DNA of 64,000 bases, from the IMG/VR virus record IMGVR_UViG_3300028607_003036, positions 1-64,000 of that record; one strand, 5' to 3'. The number at the start of each line of letters is the position of its first letter. Within the stretch, counting starts at the first letter, position 1. The position numbers and the translations under genes are program-made. The notes below the pieces were generated by a model. That model saw only the letters and a program-made list of their open reading frames with translations. It did no database searches and was not told the DNA's origin. This DNA is from a virus. Shown here one piece after another: positions 41,397-49,585 of the stretch.

Positions 41397-41801
41397 TTAT
41401 ATTTTTTTATCAGTTTTAATTAAAACCGTCCCGTACCATAGTTCCATTTGCTTCTCAAAATGTACACATCCAAATTCTTCGCCTGTATAATGGTATGCTC
41501 CATAAGCTTCGTTATCTGAATAAATTAACATATCAGTAGTAACAAGCTCAGATAAATCATCATCTTCTATATGTCCACCCGCACTAGTATAATGTATCTT
41601 TTCATTGCTACATTCACCAAAACTTGTAGGAATTTTTTCTGATTTTATTAATTTGGCTGATCCATTACGAGGTTTAGAAGTTCTATCATAATCTTTATAT
41701 TTATGTATAGTTGTTTTATCTTTCCAACCCAAAATTTCTACTGTATTAAGAAATATCTTATTTCTTTTCCAGAATTTACAGTTCTTACACACCTCTTTCA
41801 T
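41397..41801 (-). CDS. Cys-rich protein, paralogue of 38709-38942
   Basis: 134 aa from ATG 41801. CKNCKFWKR at the start, SFGECSNEK in the middle, HYTGEEFGCVHFE at the end: the same Cys frame as the 77-aa protein plus a 45-aa basic insert (KDKTTIHKYKDYDRTSKPRN). Duplicate genes of this unknown family flank the sigma factor and a glycosyltransferase. Confidence 0.62.
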   Translation of the reverse strand: MKEVCKNCKFWKRNKIFLNTVEILGWKDKTTIHKYKDYDRTSKPRNGSAKLIKSEKIPTSFGECSNEKIHYTSAGGHIEDDDLSELVTTDMLIYSDNEAYGAYHYTGEEFGCVHFEKQMELWYGTVLIKTDKKI

Positions 41802-41831
41802 GATGGTCAATCGCTTTCCAGACTTTCGTCT

Positions 41832-42416
41832 TCAAGTGAATAAATAATCTATTGGTATTCTTAAATCTAGAGTATCAGCTAAAAATTTATAATCCCAGTG
41901 TGATAGTTCAACTTCTTTATTAAAAATTGAGAGTAGTATTAAATCTATCCGTTTATAAAATACATAAGTATATCTTTTATCAAAGAACTCTAAATCTTTT
42001 TTGGGTATTGCCATATAGAATAAATCATGCCACGTTTTTTCTGATTCATTTACTTTTCCATCACCAAAACTACCACGAGTATTAATTTGCCATTCGTCAT
42101 TCCAGTAATATAATAGAATTAGAGATTCGTCGTGCTTTTCTTGGCATTCAAATGCCAACCAATTAAACTTTTTAAAATGTTGGCGAACCTCTCCCACATT
42201 GAAAAATCGTGAAAATGCACGTGCTACTAGATCTCCAGTCTGTTTATTTAATACAAGCCCTCTACATTCTTTTACTATTGGACTTAGCTTCGGAGAATCT
42301 TTAGTATAGTTTAAGATGACCCTGTCATCAGTTGGATGGTAGCACGCACGAAGCGTGTATTTGTCTATGATCTTTTCAAGAGGAGCTTTTTTTAACATTC
42401 TTTGTATTTTTAACAT
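41832..42416 (-). CDS. T4 Rnl1-like RNA ligase, truncated or degenerate
   Basis: 194 aa (Rnl1 is over 370). ECRGLVLNKQTGDLVARAFS and FFNVGE precede the nucleotidyl Lys region FECQEKHDESLILLYYWNDE: KxDG becomes K-H-D-E with Ser kept. NTRGSFGDG follows. The later part jumps straight from YTYVFYKR to DLILLSIFNKE, skipping the usual 'ElvspenriV..Y' block, and motif V is missing. So the ligase is internally deleted and C-terminally short, and is probably not catalytic. Confidence 0.7.
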   Translation of the reverse strand: MLKIQRMLKKAPLEKIIDKYTLRACYHPTDDRVILNYTKDSPKLSPIVKECRGLVLNKQTGDLVARAFSRFFNVGEVRQHFKKFNWLAFECQEKHDESLILLYYWNDEWQINTRGSFGDGKVNESEKTWHDLFYMAIPKKDLEFFDKRYTYVFYKRIDLILLSIFNKEVELSHWDYKFLADTLDLRIPIDYLFT

Positions 42417-43078
42417 TTTGGAAATAAATCCTCCATTAAACTTTTGTTTCTAGGATGTTTTCCTATTTTAAACCAACTACCTATATACTCTGAATACTTC
42501 GGAGGTACAGCCTCCGCAATAGAATGTTTGTTCTTAGTCCAGTGGATTTCCATAGCATCTTGCCACACAGATAGTTTATTAGAGCCGTTTCCACCATGAC
42601 CGGCACATGTTATGTAATATTTTTCTTTAACTGTACCTGCATGTTTTATATGTTTAGGTTGTGGAACTTTAAATCCTTCAATTTCAAAGTGTCTATGTCT
42701 GATTACTCTGATTTTAAACATTTCTCCACACAACATCAAGTCTCGGCGGATTGGTGCTCGTGGTACATTCTCTATAACCCATGGTTTTCTAGACTTCAAT
42801 AATAGTTGTCGTGTAGGATCTACAAGATCAGGATAAACTTTACCACACCTAATATGTTTTATTGAACCAAAACTATAAAGTTGACATGGTGGTGATGCCC
42901 AAATAAAATCGAATTTCTGAAGAAATTCTGTAGTTAATTCTAATACATCCCCCTTGATGAAGTTAAACGGATAATCTGGTTGATCTTCTTTATCTATTCC
43001 GGTAATATCAGTTAGGCCAGCGTTTTTTAATCCTGTTGCCGCACCACCGGCACCACAATATAGGTCTAATATTTTCAT
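42410..43078 (-). CDS. C5-cytosine DNA methyltransferase
   Basis: 222 aa. Motif I LDLYCGAGGAATGLKNAG, motif IV ASPPCQLYSFG (catalytic Cys), motif VI VIENVPRAP, motif VIII-like IRRDLMLCGEMF, and C-terminal EAVPPKYSEYIG (motif X). Short target-recognition region, like many phage Dcm-type enzymes. No cognate restriction enzyme recognised next to it, so it probably protects phage DNA. Confidence 0.88.
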   Translation of the reverse strand: MKILDLYCGAGGAATGLKNAGLTDITGIDKEDQPDYPFNFIKGDVLELTTEFLQKFDFIWASPPCQLYSFGSIKHIRCGKVYPDLVDPTRQLLLKSRKPWVIENVPRAPIRRDLMLCGEMFKIRVIRHRHFEIEGFKVPQPKHIKHAGTVKEKYYITCAGHGGNGSNKLSVWQDAMEIHWTKNKHSIAEAVPPKYSEYIGSWFKIGKHPRNKSLMEDLFPKC

Positions 43079-43091
43079 AATATTTTTTAAT

Positions 43092-43217
43092 CTATTTTTT
43101 ATTTAATAATTTTGAAAATCTATTAGATAAACTAGATTTATATTGTCTTCTCCAACATCTACTAGCTTTACGTCGTGTTTTTTTAGCACTTATCTTATAT
43201 TGATGTTTTTTACTCAT
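43092..43217 (-). CDS. 41-aa very basic protein
   Basis: ATG 43217 overlaps the stop of 43210-43629; GGAAAGG is about 9 nt upstream. MSKKHQYKISAKKTRRKASR then WRRQYKSSLSNRF...: about 40% Lys+Arg. Likely binds nucleic acid. Ends in TAG at 43092, 13 nt before the methyltransferase. Confidence 0.55.
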   Translation of the reverse strand: MSKKHQYKISAKKTRRKASRCWRRQYKSSLSNRFSKLLNKK

Positions 43218-43629
43218 TCCAGGGAACCTTTCCAATTAGTTTTTTATAGTGGTCACTCCATCTTAATTTTCCAAGTTCTATCATAAGGCGAAATTTGGGT
43301 ATTGCGAACGACATCCAAGTTACTGCCCAAACAGTTCCTAATTCTATTGGCTTAATACCAAAATTAACTAAAGAAATATATGACGCTAATGTATATATTA
43401 TAAATCTAGTTGGTGCTACTCCAAATGTTACAATATATAGTGTGATTTGATCTTTGTCACATCCATACCAAAATCCTAACATCCAAGTTAAATTAGCAAA
43501 AAATGTTGCGGCCCCCATTATTAATAAAGATGTTTCACCCAGTGAAACTACTATAATTATCCAAATAAAAACTATAAAAGTTAATTCAATTATACATTTA
43601 CGAAGTATTATATTTTTATTAATATTCAA
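43210..43629 (-). CDS. Polytopic membrane protein
   Basis: 139 aa with about four hydrophobic segments (LTFIVFIWIIIVVSLG, LIMGAATFFANLTWMLGF, FIIYTLASYISLVNF, WAVTWMSFAI). No transporter motif. Basic C-terminus inside. Coupled to neighbours by 4-8 nt overlaps. Function unknown. Confidence 0.65.
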   Translation of the reverse strand: MNINKNIILRKCIIELTFIVFIWIIIVVSLGETSLLIMGAATFFANLTWMLGFWYGCDKDQITLYIVTFGVAPTRFIIYTLASYISLVNFGIKPIELGTVWAVTWMSFAIPKFRLMIELGKLRWSDHYKKLIGKVPWNE

Positions 43630-43910
43630 TTTTTCAATTTCCTAATACTAACTACTGCATCGGTGCAAAAGATTCCTAATCTTGTCATATGCCTCATTAT
43701 TTGGATAGGATATCCCACCGTTATATATCCTACTTTAACTATTTTTTCTTCAATCAGTGCTCCATTAATAGTTACTGTTTCATTTATTAGTACTGATATT
43801 GTGCCCGTTTTACTTTTGTTTCCTATTGTAGTTATTATAAATTCAGTTGTTTTCGTCTTTACTTTTAATTTAAGGGGTCTTTTGTGTTCCGCTAGATTTA
43901 TTTCTTTCAT
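43626..43910 (-). CDS. Small beta-rich hypothetical protein
   Basis: 94 aa; strands LKLKVKTKTTEFIITTIG, KTGTISVLINETVTINGALI, basic N-terminus. No family recognised. Overlaps 43870-44097 by 41 nt, which is more than the usual overlaps here. Confidence 0.5.
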   Translation of the reverse strand: MKEINLAEHKRPLKLKVKTKTTEFIITTIGNKSKTGTISVLINETVTINGALIEEKIVKVGYITVGYPIQIMRHMTRLGIFCTDAVVSIRKLKN

Positions 43911-44097
43911 TTTGTAACCATTTCCAGTCTACTCTTTTTATAGAATTTAATAGAAAATATTTTATAATATGTAAAGGATATGCATTTTGCAATGAATTTG
44001 CTACTTGTTCTATATCTGATTTTAACTTTATGGGGCTTACATCACAATGTTCGAGATAAGTTTTGATTAGACTGGTTTCTAAATTTGGTTCTTTCAA
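43870..44097 (-). CDS. Small hypothetical protein
   Basis: 75 aa, helical (NLETSLIKTYLEHCDVSPIK, IEQVANSLQNAYPLHIIKYF). It follows the terminator at 44119-44150, so it must be read from its own promoter or by read-through. No domain recognised. Confidence 0.5.
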   Translation of the reverse strand: MKEPNLETSLIKTYLEHCDVSPIKLKSDIEQVANSLQNAYPLHIIKYFLLNSIKRVDWKWLQNERNKSSGTQKTP

Positions 44098-44118
44098 TTC
44101 GTTTCACTCACTTTCAAT

Positions 44119-44150
44119 ATAAAAAGAGGAGGAGAATCCTTTCCCCTCCC
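44119..44150 (-). terminator. Rho-independent terminator
   Basis: Minus strand GAGGGGA / TCTCCTC stem (7 bp, one G-U), loop AAGGAT, then CTCTTTTT. About 12 nt after the stop of 44162-44371. Confidence 0.8.
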
Positions 44151-44161
44151 GTATTTCTAAG

Positions 44162-44371
44162 TTACACTGGTTGCAACTTATTTTGCTTAGCCGCACACTT
44201 TAGGGCACGGGTTAGATTACGCTTATTAACTCGTGAAAATACACGACGACTTCCGTCACGTACCATTTGGACTCGTTCCACACTAAAATCACCATTAACA
44301 TCCTGGGTAACAGTGACATTAAATTCCTTCTTACTAGTGCTGGAACTACAACGTGGTTGACTATTAGACAT
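44162..44371 (-). CDS. Small basic protein, own terminator
   Basis: 69 aa. EFNVTVTQDVNGDFSVERVQ strand pair followed by a basic helical tail RRVFSRVNKRNLTRALKCAA. Strong Shine-Dalgarno (AGGAGA, 8 nt) and a terminator right after the stop suggest high expression. Basic tail suggests nucleic-acid binding. Not recognised. Confidence 0.6.
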   Translation of the reverse strand: MSNSQPRCSSSTSKKEFNVTVTQDVNGDFSVERVQMVRDGSRRVFSRVNKRNLTRALKCAAKQNKLQPV

Positions 44372-44429
44372 AATAAAAATCTCCTAAAAAGTTATCCTAG
44401 TAAATACGACTCACTCAAGTCAGATTGTG
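44372..44429 (-). promoter_or_regulatory. 58-nt leader of 44162-44371
   Basis: Non-coding leader with AGGAGA. On the opposite (+) strand it holds AATACGACTCACT (44403-44415), identical to the core of the T7 RNA polymerase promoter. No clear sigma70 hexamers. Confidence 0.35.
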
Positions 44430-44558
44430 TTATGCTTCAACATTTTCTCCTTTGTTTTCGAACGTTTGGGGAATTGTACTGGTCCGCTTAGTTGTCCTAT
44501 ATTTGCGACAATATTCAATATAATCTTTTAGACTACCTAATAAGTTTCGTCTATTCAT
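44430..44558 (-). CDS. 42-aa protein with RR-type N-terminus
   Basis: ATG 44558 overlaps the stop of 44551-45447. MNRRNLLGSLKDYIEYCRKY then TTKRTSTIPQTFENK. The first ten residues match Tat-type starts (N-R-R-N-L-L-G-S-L), but the following segment is charged, not hydrophobic. Complete 42-codon frame ending TAA. Confidence 0.5.
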   Translation of the reverse strand: MNRRNLLGSLKDYIEYCRKYRTTKRTSTIPQTFENKGENVEA

Positions 44559-45447
44559 AGATAAACTCCAGTGTTCTTTCTAATCCGAGCCCCTTAAAAT
44601 TAGTATCAGAAAAATGTCGTATAGTAATCATAGAGGGATTAATAAAGTGTTTTGTAAATTTACGTCTTTGCATCTTAATATTTAATGAAATATGTTCGCT
44701 TTGAGGGTCATTAGGACCACCCCACCCCTCATATCTACCAATTAAATGAGCAATCTTATAAATTCCAATGCCCCCAAAGCAAGAGCGGACTGGAATTGGT
44801 GATTTACCCCTTTGTAATTCCGAGACCAAATCCCCTTTCTTATCTAGAAAGTGATAAAATTTTCTTCTCTCATTATTAGGCATAATCACAGGAAAACAGT
44901 CATAAAAAACTGGTTTATCATTTACAAATTGTAATCCGTTAGATCCAATCATTGAGAAATCTGGTATAGCAAAACTATTAGCAACACCATCAATACTCCA
45001 ACCGCCATGAAGATCAGGATCAACCACCACCATATAATCAAAATTACTGTATTGACTATAGACTTTATCAAGGTATTTATTTCTATACTTCGCCATAAGT
45101 TGAACACGTTGTAAATCCTCACCCCTAATATTAGGATTATTTAGATCTTCCATTTCTAAATCTAAATTTGGATCTTGCTTTTCCCAACTACTTAAAAACT
45201 GTTTTGTATCATCAGTTGAATCACTTTCGTAGATTATAATTTTGTAATTTTTAAAGTACGATGCAAGCTTTTCAATACGTGCTTTAGAATAAGGAAATAT
45301 CTCTGCAATATTTCTAATGCAACAACATATTACGGCAGACGATGATTTCATACAGCTATAACCATTTTGTACATCTGCATAGTAAGATTCGTTGCTACCA
45401 TCAACTGGAAACTTTAATTCTGGAAAAAAAGATAAATCTCTACTCAT
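44551..45447 (-). CDS. GT-A glycosyltransferase (GT69/CAP59-like)
   Basis: 298 aa. AVICCCIRNIAEIFPYSKAR, YKIIIYESDSTDDTKQFLSS, FDYMVVVDPDLHGGW (DxD-like PDL) and SCFGGIGIYKI match the pattern of fungal-type alpha-mannosyltransferases and their bacterial or viral relatives. No TM segment. Probably adds a hexose in the cassette below. Confidence is for GT-A, less for the family. Confidence 0.65.
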   Translation of the reverse strand: MSRDLSFFPELKFPVDGSNESYYADVQNGYSCMKSSSAVICCCIRNIAEIFPYSKARIEKLASYFKNYKIIIYESDSTDDTKQFLSSWEKQDPNLDLEMEDLNNPNIRGEDLQRVQLMAKYRNKYLDKVYSQYSNFDYMVVVDPDLHGGWSIDGVANSFAIPDFSMIGSNGLQFVNDKPVFYDCFPVIMPNNERRKFYHFLDKKGDLVSELQRGKSPIPVRSCFGGIGIYKIAHLIGRYEGWGGPNDPQSEHISLNIKMQRRKFTKHFINPSMITIRHFSDTNFKGLGLERTLEFIYE

Positions 45448-45644
45448 TTTTTAGTACCCATAAGTGTATTGAAAAAGGATCTCTGTGATTTACCATCCAT
45501 ATCATATACTAGAGCCTGGAAAAATGCAAACATACATGACTCACACATATCTACAACGTCTGGTACATTTTGAAAAGACATTTGTCTAGTTGAGGTAGAA
45601 TAAACCTTATTCTTTATACATATATCACATACTGTTATTTTCAT
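45444..45644 (-). CDS. Small zinc-finger-like protein
   Basis: 66 aa from ATG 45644 (AGGAG and AAGG upstream). Two C-x2-C pairs, CDICIKNK and CESCMFAF, about 28 residues apart, form one probable zinc finger. The alternative start at 45680 adds a non-conserved basic tail. Function unknown. Confidence 0.6.
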   Translation of the reverse strand: MKITVCDICIKNKVYSTSTRQMSFQNVPDVVDMCESCMFAFFQALVYDMDGKSQRSFFNTLMGTKK

Positions 45645-45723
45645 TTTTCCTTTTCTCCTACTACTATGTTCATAGAGCATATAGTATCACCTATTGTTGT
45701 TAATCTAACTCGTTCTATTAAAA

Positions 45724-45752
45724 TTATATCCACTCTAGCAAGTGTCTTCAAG
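45724..45752 (-). promoter_or_regulatory. Predicted promoter
   Basis: TTGAAG (45752-45747), 17 nt, TATAAT (45729-45724), at the 3' end of the CMP-sugar synthetase. Could drive 45444-45644 and the glycosyltransferase after it. Confidence 0.45.
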
Positions 45753-46449
45753 AATCTTTTTTTCTCCATATAATAGCTTCTGCAATCCAAAAATCGTCTT
45801 CGTTATCTATATCATGTGCTTCAATTTTATCAATATAAAATGGATATATATAATCTGTAAAAAAGTGTTGACATTTAATAAAATCTTCAAATTTTGCACC
45901 ATATAATCCTGTAGGTCTTAATGGGAAATAATGATCCTGCCTCCTTGTATTTTTTTTGTGAAAGTTTTCATGATCTAAATATGGTATTAAACATTTATTA
46001 TCGTTTGAAAGTGATAGTGTTGGTGGAAAGTCTACTTCTGTTACGGCTATTATTGATGTATAAGCTAGATCTAAAGTGATTAATTGATTAAACGATTTAA
46101 CAAATTTATTCACTGTTTCATTTTTAATCATTACATATGGTGGTAGAATCCAATAAATTTGATCAAACTTTTCGTAAAGTTTACTTTTTGCAACACTACA
46201 TACCATATCTACAGCAGTTTTTTCAGATAATCTTTTAGAAGTTTCCGGGTATGATGAATGTTGCTTAGCTACATCTAAAATATCCTGTGAATCAGATGCG
46301 ACTATTACTTCTGTAAAATTATTTTGTGCTGCGTCTAAACAATAATATATAAGTGGTTGTCCACATAGATCTCGTATATTCTTGTCTTTGACACCAACAG
46401 AACCGCCACGTGTTGGAATAACGCAAAGGGATTTTATAATATTATCCAT
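45748..46449 (-). CDS. CMP-sugar synthetase (NeuA-like cytidylyltransferase)
   Basis: 233 aa. IPTRGGSVGVKDKNIRDLCG followed by QPLIYYCLDAA is the NeuA/PseF-type CTP-binding start (IPARGGSKGIKNKNI); EVIVASDSQDI and FPLRPTGLYGAK are later conserved blocks. More like CMP-nonulosonate than CMP-Kdo synthetases, whose motif is IPaRlgSsRLPgK. Makes the CMP-sugar donor for the adjacent GT29 enzyme, with which it overlaps by 8 nt. Confidence 0.85.
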   Translation of the reverse strand: MDNIIKSLCVIPTRGGSVGVKDKNIRDLCGQPLIYYCLDAAQNNFTEVIVASDSQDILDVAKQHSSYPETSKRLSEKTAVDMVCSVAKSKLYEKFDQIYWILPPYVMIKNETVNKFVKSFNQLITLDLAYTSIIAVTEVDFPPTLSLSNDNKCLIPYLDHENFHKKNTRRQDHYFPLRPTGLYGAKFEDFIKCQHFFTDYIYPFYIDKIEAHDIDNEDDFWIAEAIIWRKKDS

Positions 46450-47065
46450 GGAAAATTATTTTCCTTTCTTGTTCCATTTTGATTAACAAGTTTCTTTCTA
46501 AATTATAGTCGTGGCAAGCTGGTTTTGCTTTGGGCTTGTTCCAGTGATAGTGCCCCGTTAAAACATTCTTATCTTTTTTTGACCCGAATCCAAAAACGTG
46601 TGGAGAGATACCCGATTGAACCAGTAACGATATGATAAATGCTCCCATAGACATATGTATGGAAATATTGTATTTAAAAAGATTTTGGTGGACCCATCTA
46701 TTTGAGTGAAATACTTCTAATGACTCATCTAAATTTTCACCATATTCTGCTAAAATTTTTGGCTCACAATCAACCAATACTTTAGTACCTCGCAGTTCTT
46801 TAATAAAATTTTTACCCGGCTGTTCTATACCATTTCTTATGTCGGGAGAAGCTTTTAGAACATGAAGGTTGACACATCTTAAAGTAACTTTTTTACCAAC
46901 ATCTTTCTCAAATCCTAGAGTCGTAGCTCTATTAAATCTAACGACTTCGTCGTGTGAATCTATTTCCATACCTTGGCCAGCATGTAATAAACTATCAGCA
47001 GATCCAATAATAGCTACATCTTCATTAAGATATAAATCTGGCTTTATAAATAATATTCTTATCAT
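46442..47065 (-). CDS. GT29 sialyltransferase-like enzyme
   Basis: 207 aa. Sialylmotif L: VAIIGSADSLLHAGQGMEID then SHDEVVRFNRATTLGFEKDV-GKKVTLR. Sialylmotif S: MGAFIISLLVQSGISPHVFG-FG. Motif III-like HYHW and VS-type HDYNLERNLL follow. All GT29 signatures are in order in a compact catalytic domain without TM anchor. Donor should be a CMP-sugar (Neu5Ac, Kdo or other ulosonic acid). Confidence 0.87.
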   Translation of the reverse strand: MIRILFIKPDLYLNEDVAIIGSADSLLHAGQGMEIDSHDEVVRFNRATTLGFEKDVGKKVTLRCVNLHVLKASPDIRNGIEQPGKNFIKELRGTKVLVDCEPKILAEYGENLDESLEVFHSNRWVHQNLFKYNISIHMSMGAFIISLLVQSGISPHVFGFGSKKDKNVLTGHYHWNKPKAKPACHDYNLERNLLIKMEQERKIIFHG

Positions 47066-47523
47066 TGTTTTATTCTTTTTATTACTATTATTCTATCTTC
47101 AATCCAGCTAACATTAAAACCTTTTTGTTCTACATAAGGTAGAATTTTACAATCATCGCTTTTAGCGTTATCTATACATACAATTGCATGAGGATATAAA
47201 AATCTTTCTATCAGAAGATATTCTTGTAAACTATAATCTGTATTAAGTAGGACAAAGTCAAGTGGTGAATGTAAGAGTTTTAAGAGATTTAGACTATCTC
47301 CTCCTGATAAATAAACATAATCAAGGAGACTCTTGGTTTCCAGATATTCTTCACATACTAATGTATCTATACTTATTGCTACATAATCATGTTCATATTT
47401 AGAATTTTTAATAAAATTACAAATGTGTTCTGTTGAATGTGCGGTACATCCAGTTTCTAAGATTATTAAGTCTCGTTGTAGTTTATCTTCTAACTCTTGA
47501 AGAAGGGGTATTAACCTCTGCAT
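47062..47523 (-). CDS. Truncated SAM-methyltransferase-like protein
   Basis: 153 aa. LIILETGCTAHSTEHICNFI resembles the 'vvEiGt..G.sT..la' SAM loop and YVAISIDT the acidic end of strand 2. SPLDFVLLNTDYSLQEYLL fits the motif around strand 4. Shorter than CmcI-type enzymes and could be a related methyltransferase domain. Between two glycosyltransferase genes. Confidence 0.5.
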   Translation of the reverse strand: MQRLIPLLQELEDKLQRDLIILETGCTAHSTEHICNFIKNSKYEHDYVAISIDTLVCEEYLETKSLLDYVYLSGGDSLNLLKLLHSPLDFVLLNTDYSLQEYLLIERFLYPHAIVCIDNAKSDDCKILPYVEQKGFNVSWIEDRIIVIKRIKQ

Positions 47524-48554
47524 GCTGTCCTCATAAATGAAAGTTCTTGTTCGGGGGTTAGTTCAAAAGGGGGTTGTGCTGTGATTGGATCTTGTTGCTT
47601 TGGATTAATGTTATTTAAAGTGTCTTCGATATCATCAAATAATTTTATATTTAATTCACGAGCAAAAAATGCAGCTTCTTCTAGTCGTGGTTTAATAATA
47701 TTATTCATTTCTGGATTCTTAATAAGATATGAGTCACAAAATGAATTTTGTCCATCTCTTATAGAGATACTATCATTCCAAGATATACATGCTCCTATAG
47801 CAACAATCATTTTTTTAAAATTTTCTATCCAATGATCTGATTTCACCCATTCATGCTTGTCTCCAAAATACTGTGCACCTATTCCTGGAGAATTAGACTG
47901 GTGTAACATATATGGATAATCGTCTCGGTTACTATTGCCAGATACAGAATTTAAAAATCCATAAATTTGCTCGGTGAATCTAAAACAGGATGGATTAACC
48001 ACGTTTGTTATTTTAGCTGTGCACTGTAAGTCTTTGGTACGTATAACATTATGCCATGCCCCGTGCCACAACTTTGATTGCTCGGCAATTCTTGCTGTGG
48101 CTGTGTCTCCAATTATACTTGGTCGCTTGTACAACTTTCCTTTTTGAGTTACTTCACCATAGCATCCACCAGAAACAATAAACTTGTCAACACTGCCCCT
48201 TGAAGAAACGTAAGTCGGATGGGTTCTTAGGAATTCTATATCTCTAGCCACTCCAGATAAGAAAAAGAAATCATCATTATCTACACAAAGTGTCAGCGGA
48301 GTACCAATATAATCAACTATGGTTGCAATTTTGTGATGAAATTCTGTTAAAGTTTTGTCTGGACCAAAATAGTGATATTCATACTCAAGATTTGGTAGTG
48401 TATCAAGTTGTGTCAACCAAGATATTTCTTCTTGACCCCCGTCTGCTACAATTATTTTCCACGGACATTGCACCATATCCATATAATGGAAGAACCGTTT
48501 GGTGTATTGTTGCCTCCCACAAAGAATCAATAAAATAGTTAGGTTACTTTTCAT
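47511..48554 (-). CDS. GT2-like glycosyltransferase
   Basis: 347 aa. LTILLILCGRQQYTKRFFHY then KIIVADGGQE and TLCVDNDDFFFLSG (D-x-D-D) are GT-A features; KDLQCTAKI/PYMLHQSNSP later. Paralogue of 49582-50583 and 50580-51548 by overall layout (N-terminal 'iii.v.dR', CVDxDD near residue 90). About 80 aa C-terminal extension ending ELTPEQELSFMRTACRG. Confidence 0.72.
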   Translation of the reverse strand: MKSNLTILLILCGRQQYTKRFFHYMDMVQCPWKIIVADGGQEEISWLTQLDTLPNLEYEYHYFGPDKTLTEFHHKIATIVDYIGTPLTLCVDNDDFFFLSGVARDIEFLRTHPTYVSSRGSVDKFIVSGGCYGEVTQKGKLYKRPSIIGDTATARIAEQSKLWHGAWHNVIRTKDLQCTAKITNVVNPSCFRFTEQIYGFLNSVSGNSNRDDYPYMLHQSNSPGIGAQYFGDKHEWVKSDHWIENFKKMIVAIGACISWNDSISIRDGQNSFCDSYLIKNPEMNNIIKPRLEEAAFFARELNIKLFDDIEDTLNNINPKQQDPITAQPPFELTPEQELSFMRTACRG

Positions 48555-48667
48555 CTTAACATCCGTCCAAATAATATTAAAATATAACCTGATATATAGT
48601 ACATAATGCTTATAAAAACTATTGTATAAATTGTGACAGAGACTATATCTTTAATTAGATTCCACAC
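48551..48667 (-). CDS. 38-aa single-span membrane peptide, GTG start
   Basis: GTG 48667 follows an in-frame TAA by one codon; 38 residues with a 28-residue hydrophobic run (IVSVTIYTIVFISIMYYISG). TGA overlaps the ATG of 47511-48554. No clear SD, but the length of the hydrophobic run and the coupled end argue for a gene. Confidence 0.42.
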   Translation of the reverse strand: MWNLIKDIVSVTIYTIVFISIMYYISGYILILFGRMLR

Positions 48668-48703
48668 GGCTTATAATTTTATATCTTCTACAAAGTATCA
48701 TGG

Positions 48704-49585
48704 TTAATTAATATTTTCTTGATTTTTAACTTGTTCTATACTTAATGCGTATTCTCTGTCAAGATTTGAATGTGGTTCTGGTGAGAAAAGGGCAATTTGA
48801 AATCTTCCTAGGTTTATATTATTCCACATATCGGTTTCAATAGAAGTTTGCGACGTTGTAAGAAATGTTGGTATATCCACACCGTGGTACATACTTGTAG
48901 TGAATATTATCATACATGTGCCCATTGCGTATTCATCTAAATACACTTTTTCTTCTCTTGAATTCAAAACATAGAATCCGCCATTTTCATAGTTACCTTT
49001 TGGATGTTTATCGGTTAATGTAATTCCACCAATAATTTTTTGGTTTTTAGGACTGTCCACGTGTGTTGAAATTTTCCCTGCAAATAAAGGGTAGTGTATG
49101 GCTCTAATACGATCAATCGTACCATCACTTGGAATATTGCTTTTAAACTCATCTGGTTTAAATCCACTAATCACTTTTAATTGACTCCAAGCTTCATCAA
49201 CATATGGAAATATATTTACCTCATCTTTGTTCCATCTGAAAAAGTAATACGCATGATCAATAGATTCATAGCCTCCAGCGGGTCCAATGGGTGAATCTAC
49301 AATAATATGATGATTAGGACATTCATCTAGAATTTTATGGCTTTGTGGAGGAATAGATTTTCCCCAATTAAAAATTCGTTTTCTTAAACTTGTTGCTTCA
49401 TCTTTAGTTAAAACATTTTGGATGATATAAATATCACCAGAATAAAAATTATCAATCATATCTAAGATTTCAGAAGGTAATAAATTAATATATCTTTCAA
49501 ACTCCATCACATGGAGGTCTCTTACAAACCTCGGATATGATACTATGCTTTCTAAATAATTCCATCTTTCTTTACATGGGTTCAT
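48704..49585 (-). CDS. 2OG-Fe(II) oxygenase-like protein
   Basis: 293 aa. Double-stranded beta-helix with H-x-D in KISTHVDSPKN, distal His in MYHGVDIPT and Arg in NLGRFQIALF. IYIIQNVLTKDEATSLRKRI at the start is typical of prolyl-hydroxylase-type proteins. It contains the block SGFKPDEFKSN also found in 50580-51548. Probably hydroxylates a sugar or nucleotide-linked substrate in the cassette. Confidence 0.7.
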   Translation of the reverse strand: MNPCKERWNYLESIVSYPRFVRDLHVMEFERYINLLPSEILDMIDNFYSGDIYIIQNVLTKDEATSLRKRIFNWGKSIPPQSHKILDECPNHHIIVDSPIGPAGGYESIDHAYYFFRWNKDEVNIFPYVDEAWSQLKVISGFKPDEFKSNIPSDGTIDRIRAIHYPLFAGKISTHVDSPKNQKIIGGITLTDKHPKGNYENGGFYVLNSREEKVYLDEYAMGTCMIIFTTSMYHGVDIPTFLTTSQTSIETDMWNNINLGRFQIALFSPEPHSNLDREYALSIEQVKNQENIN

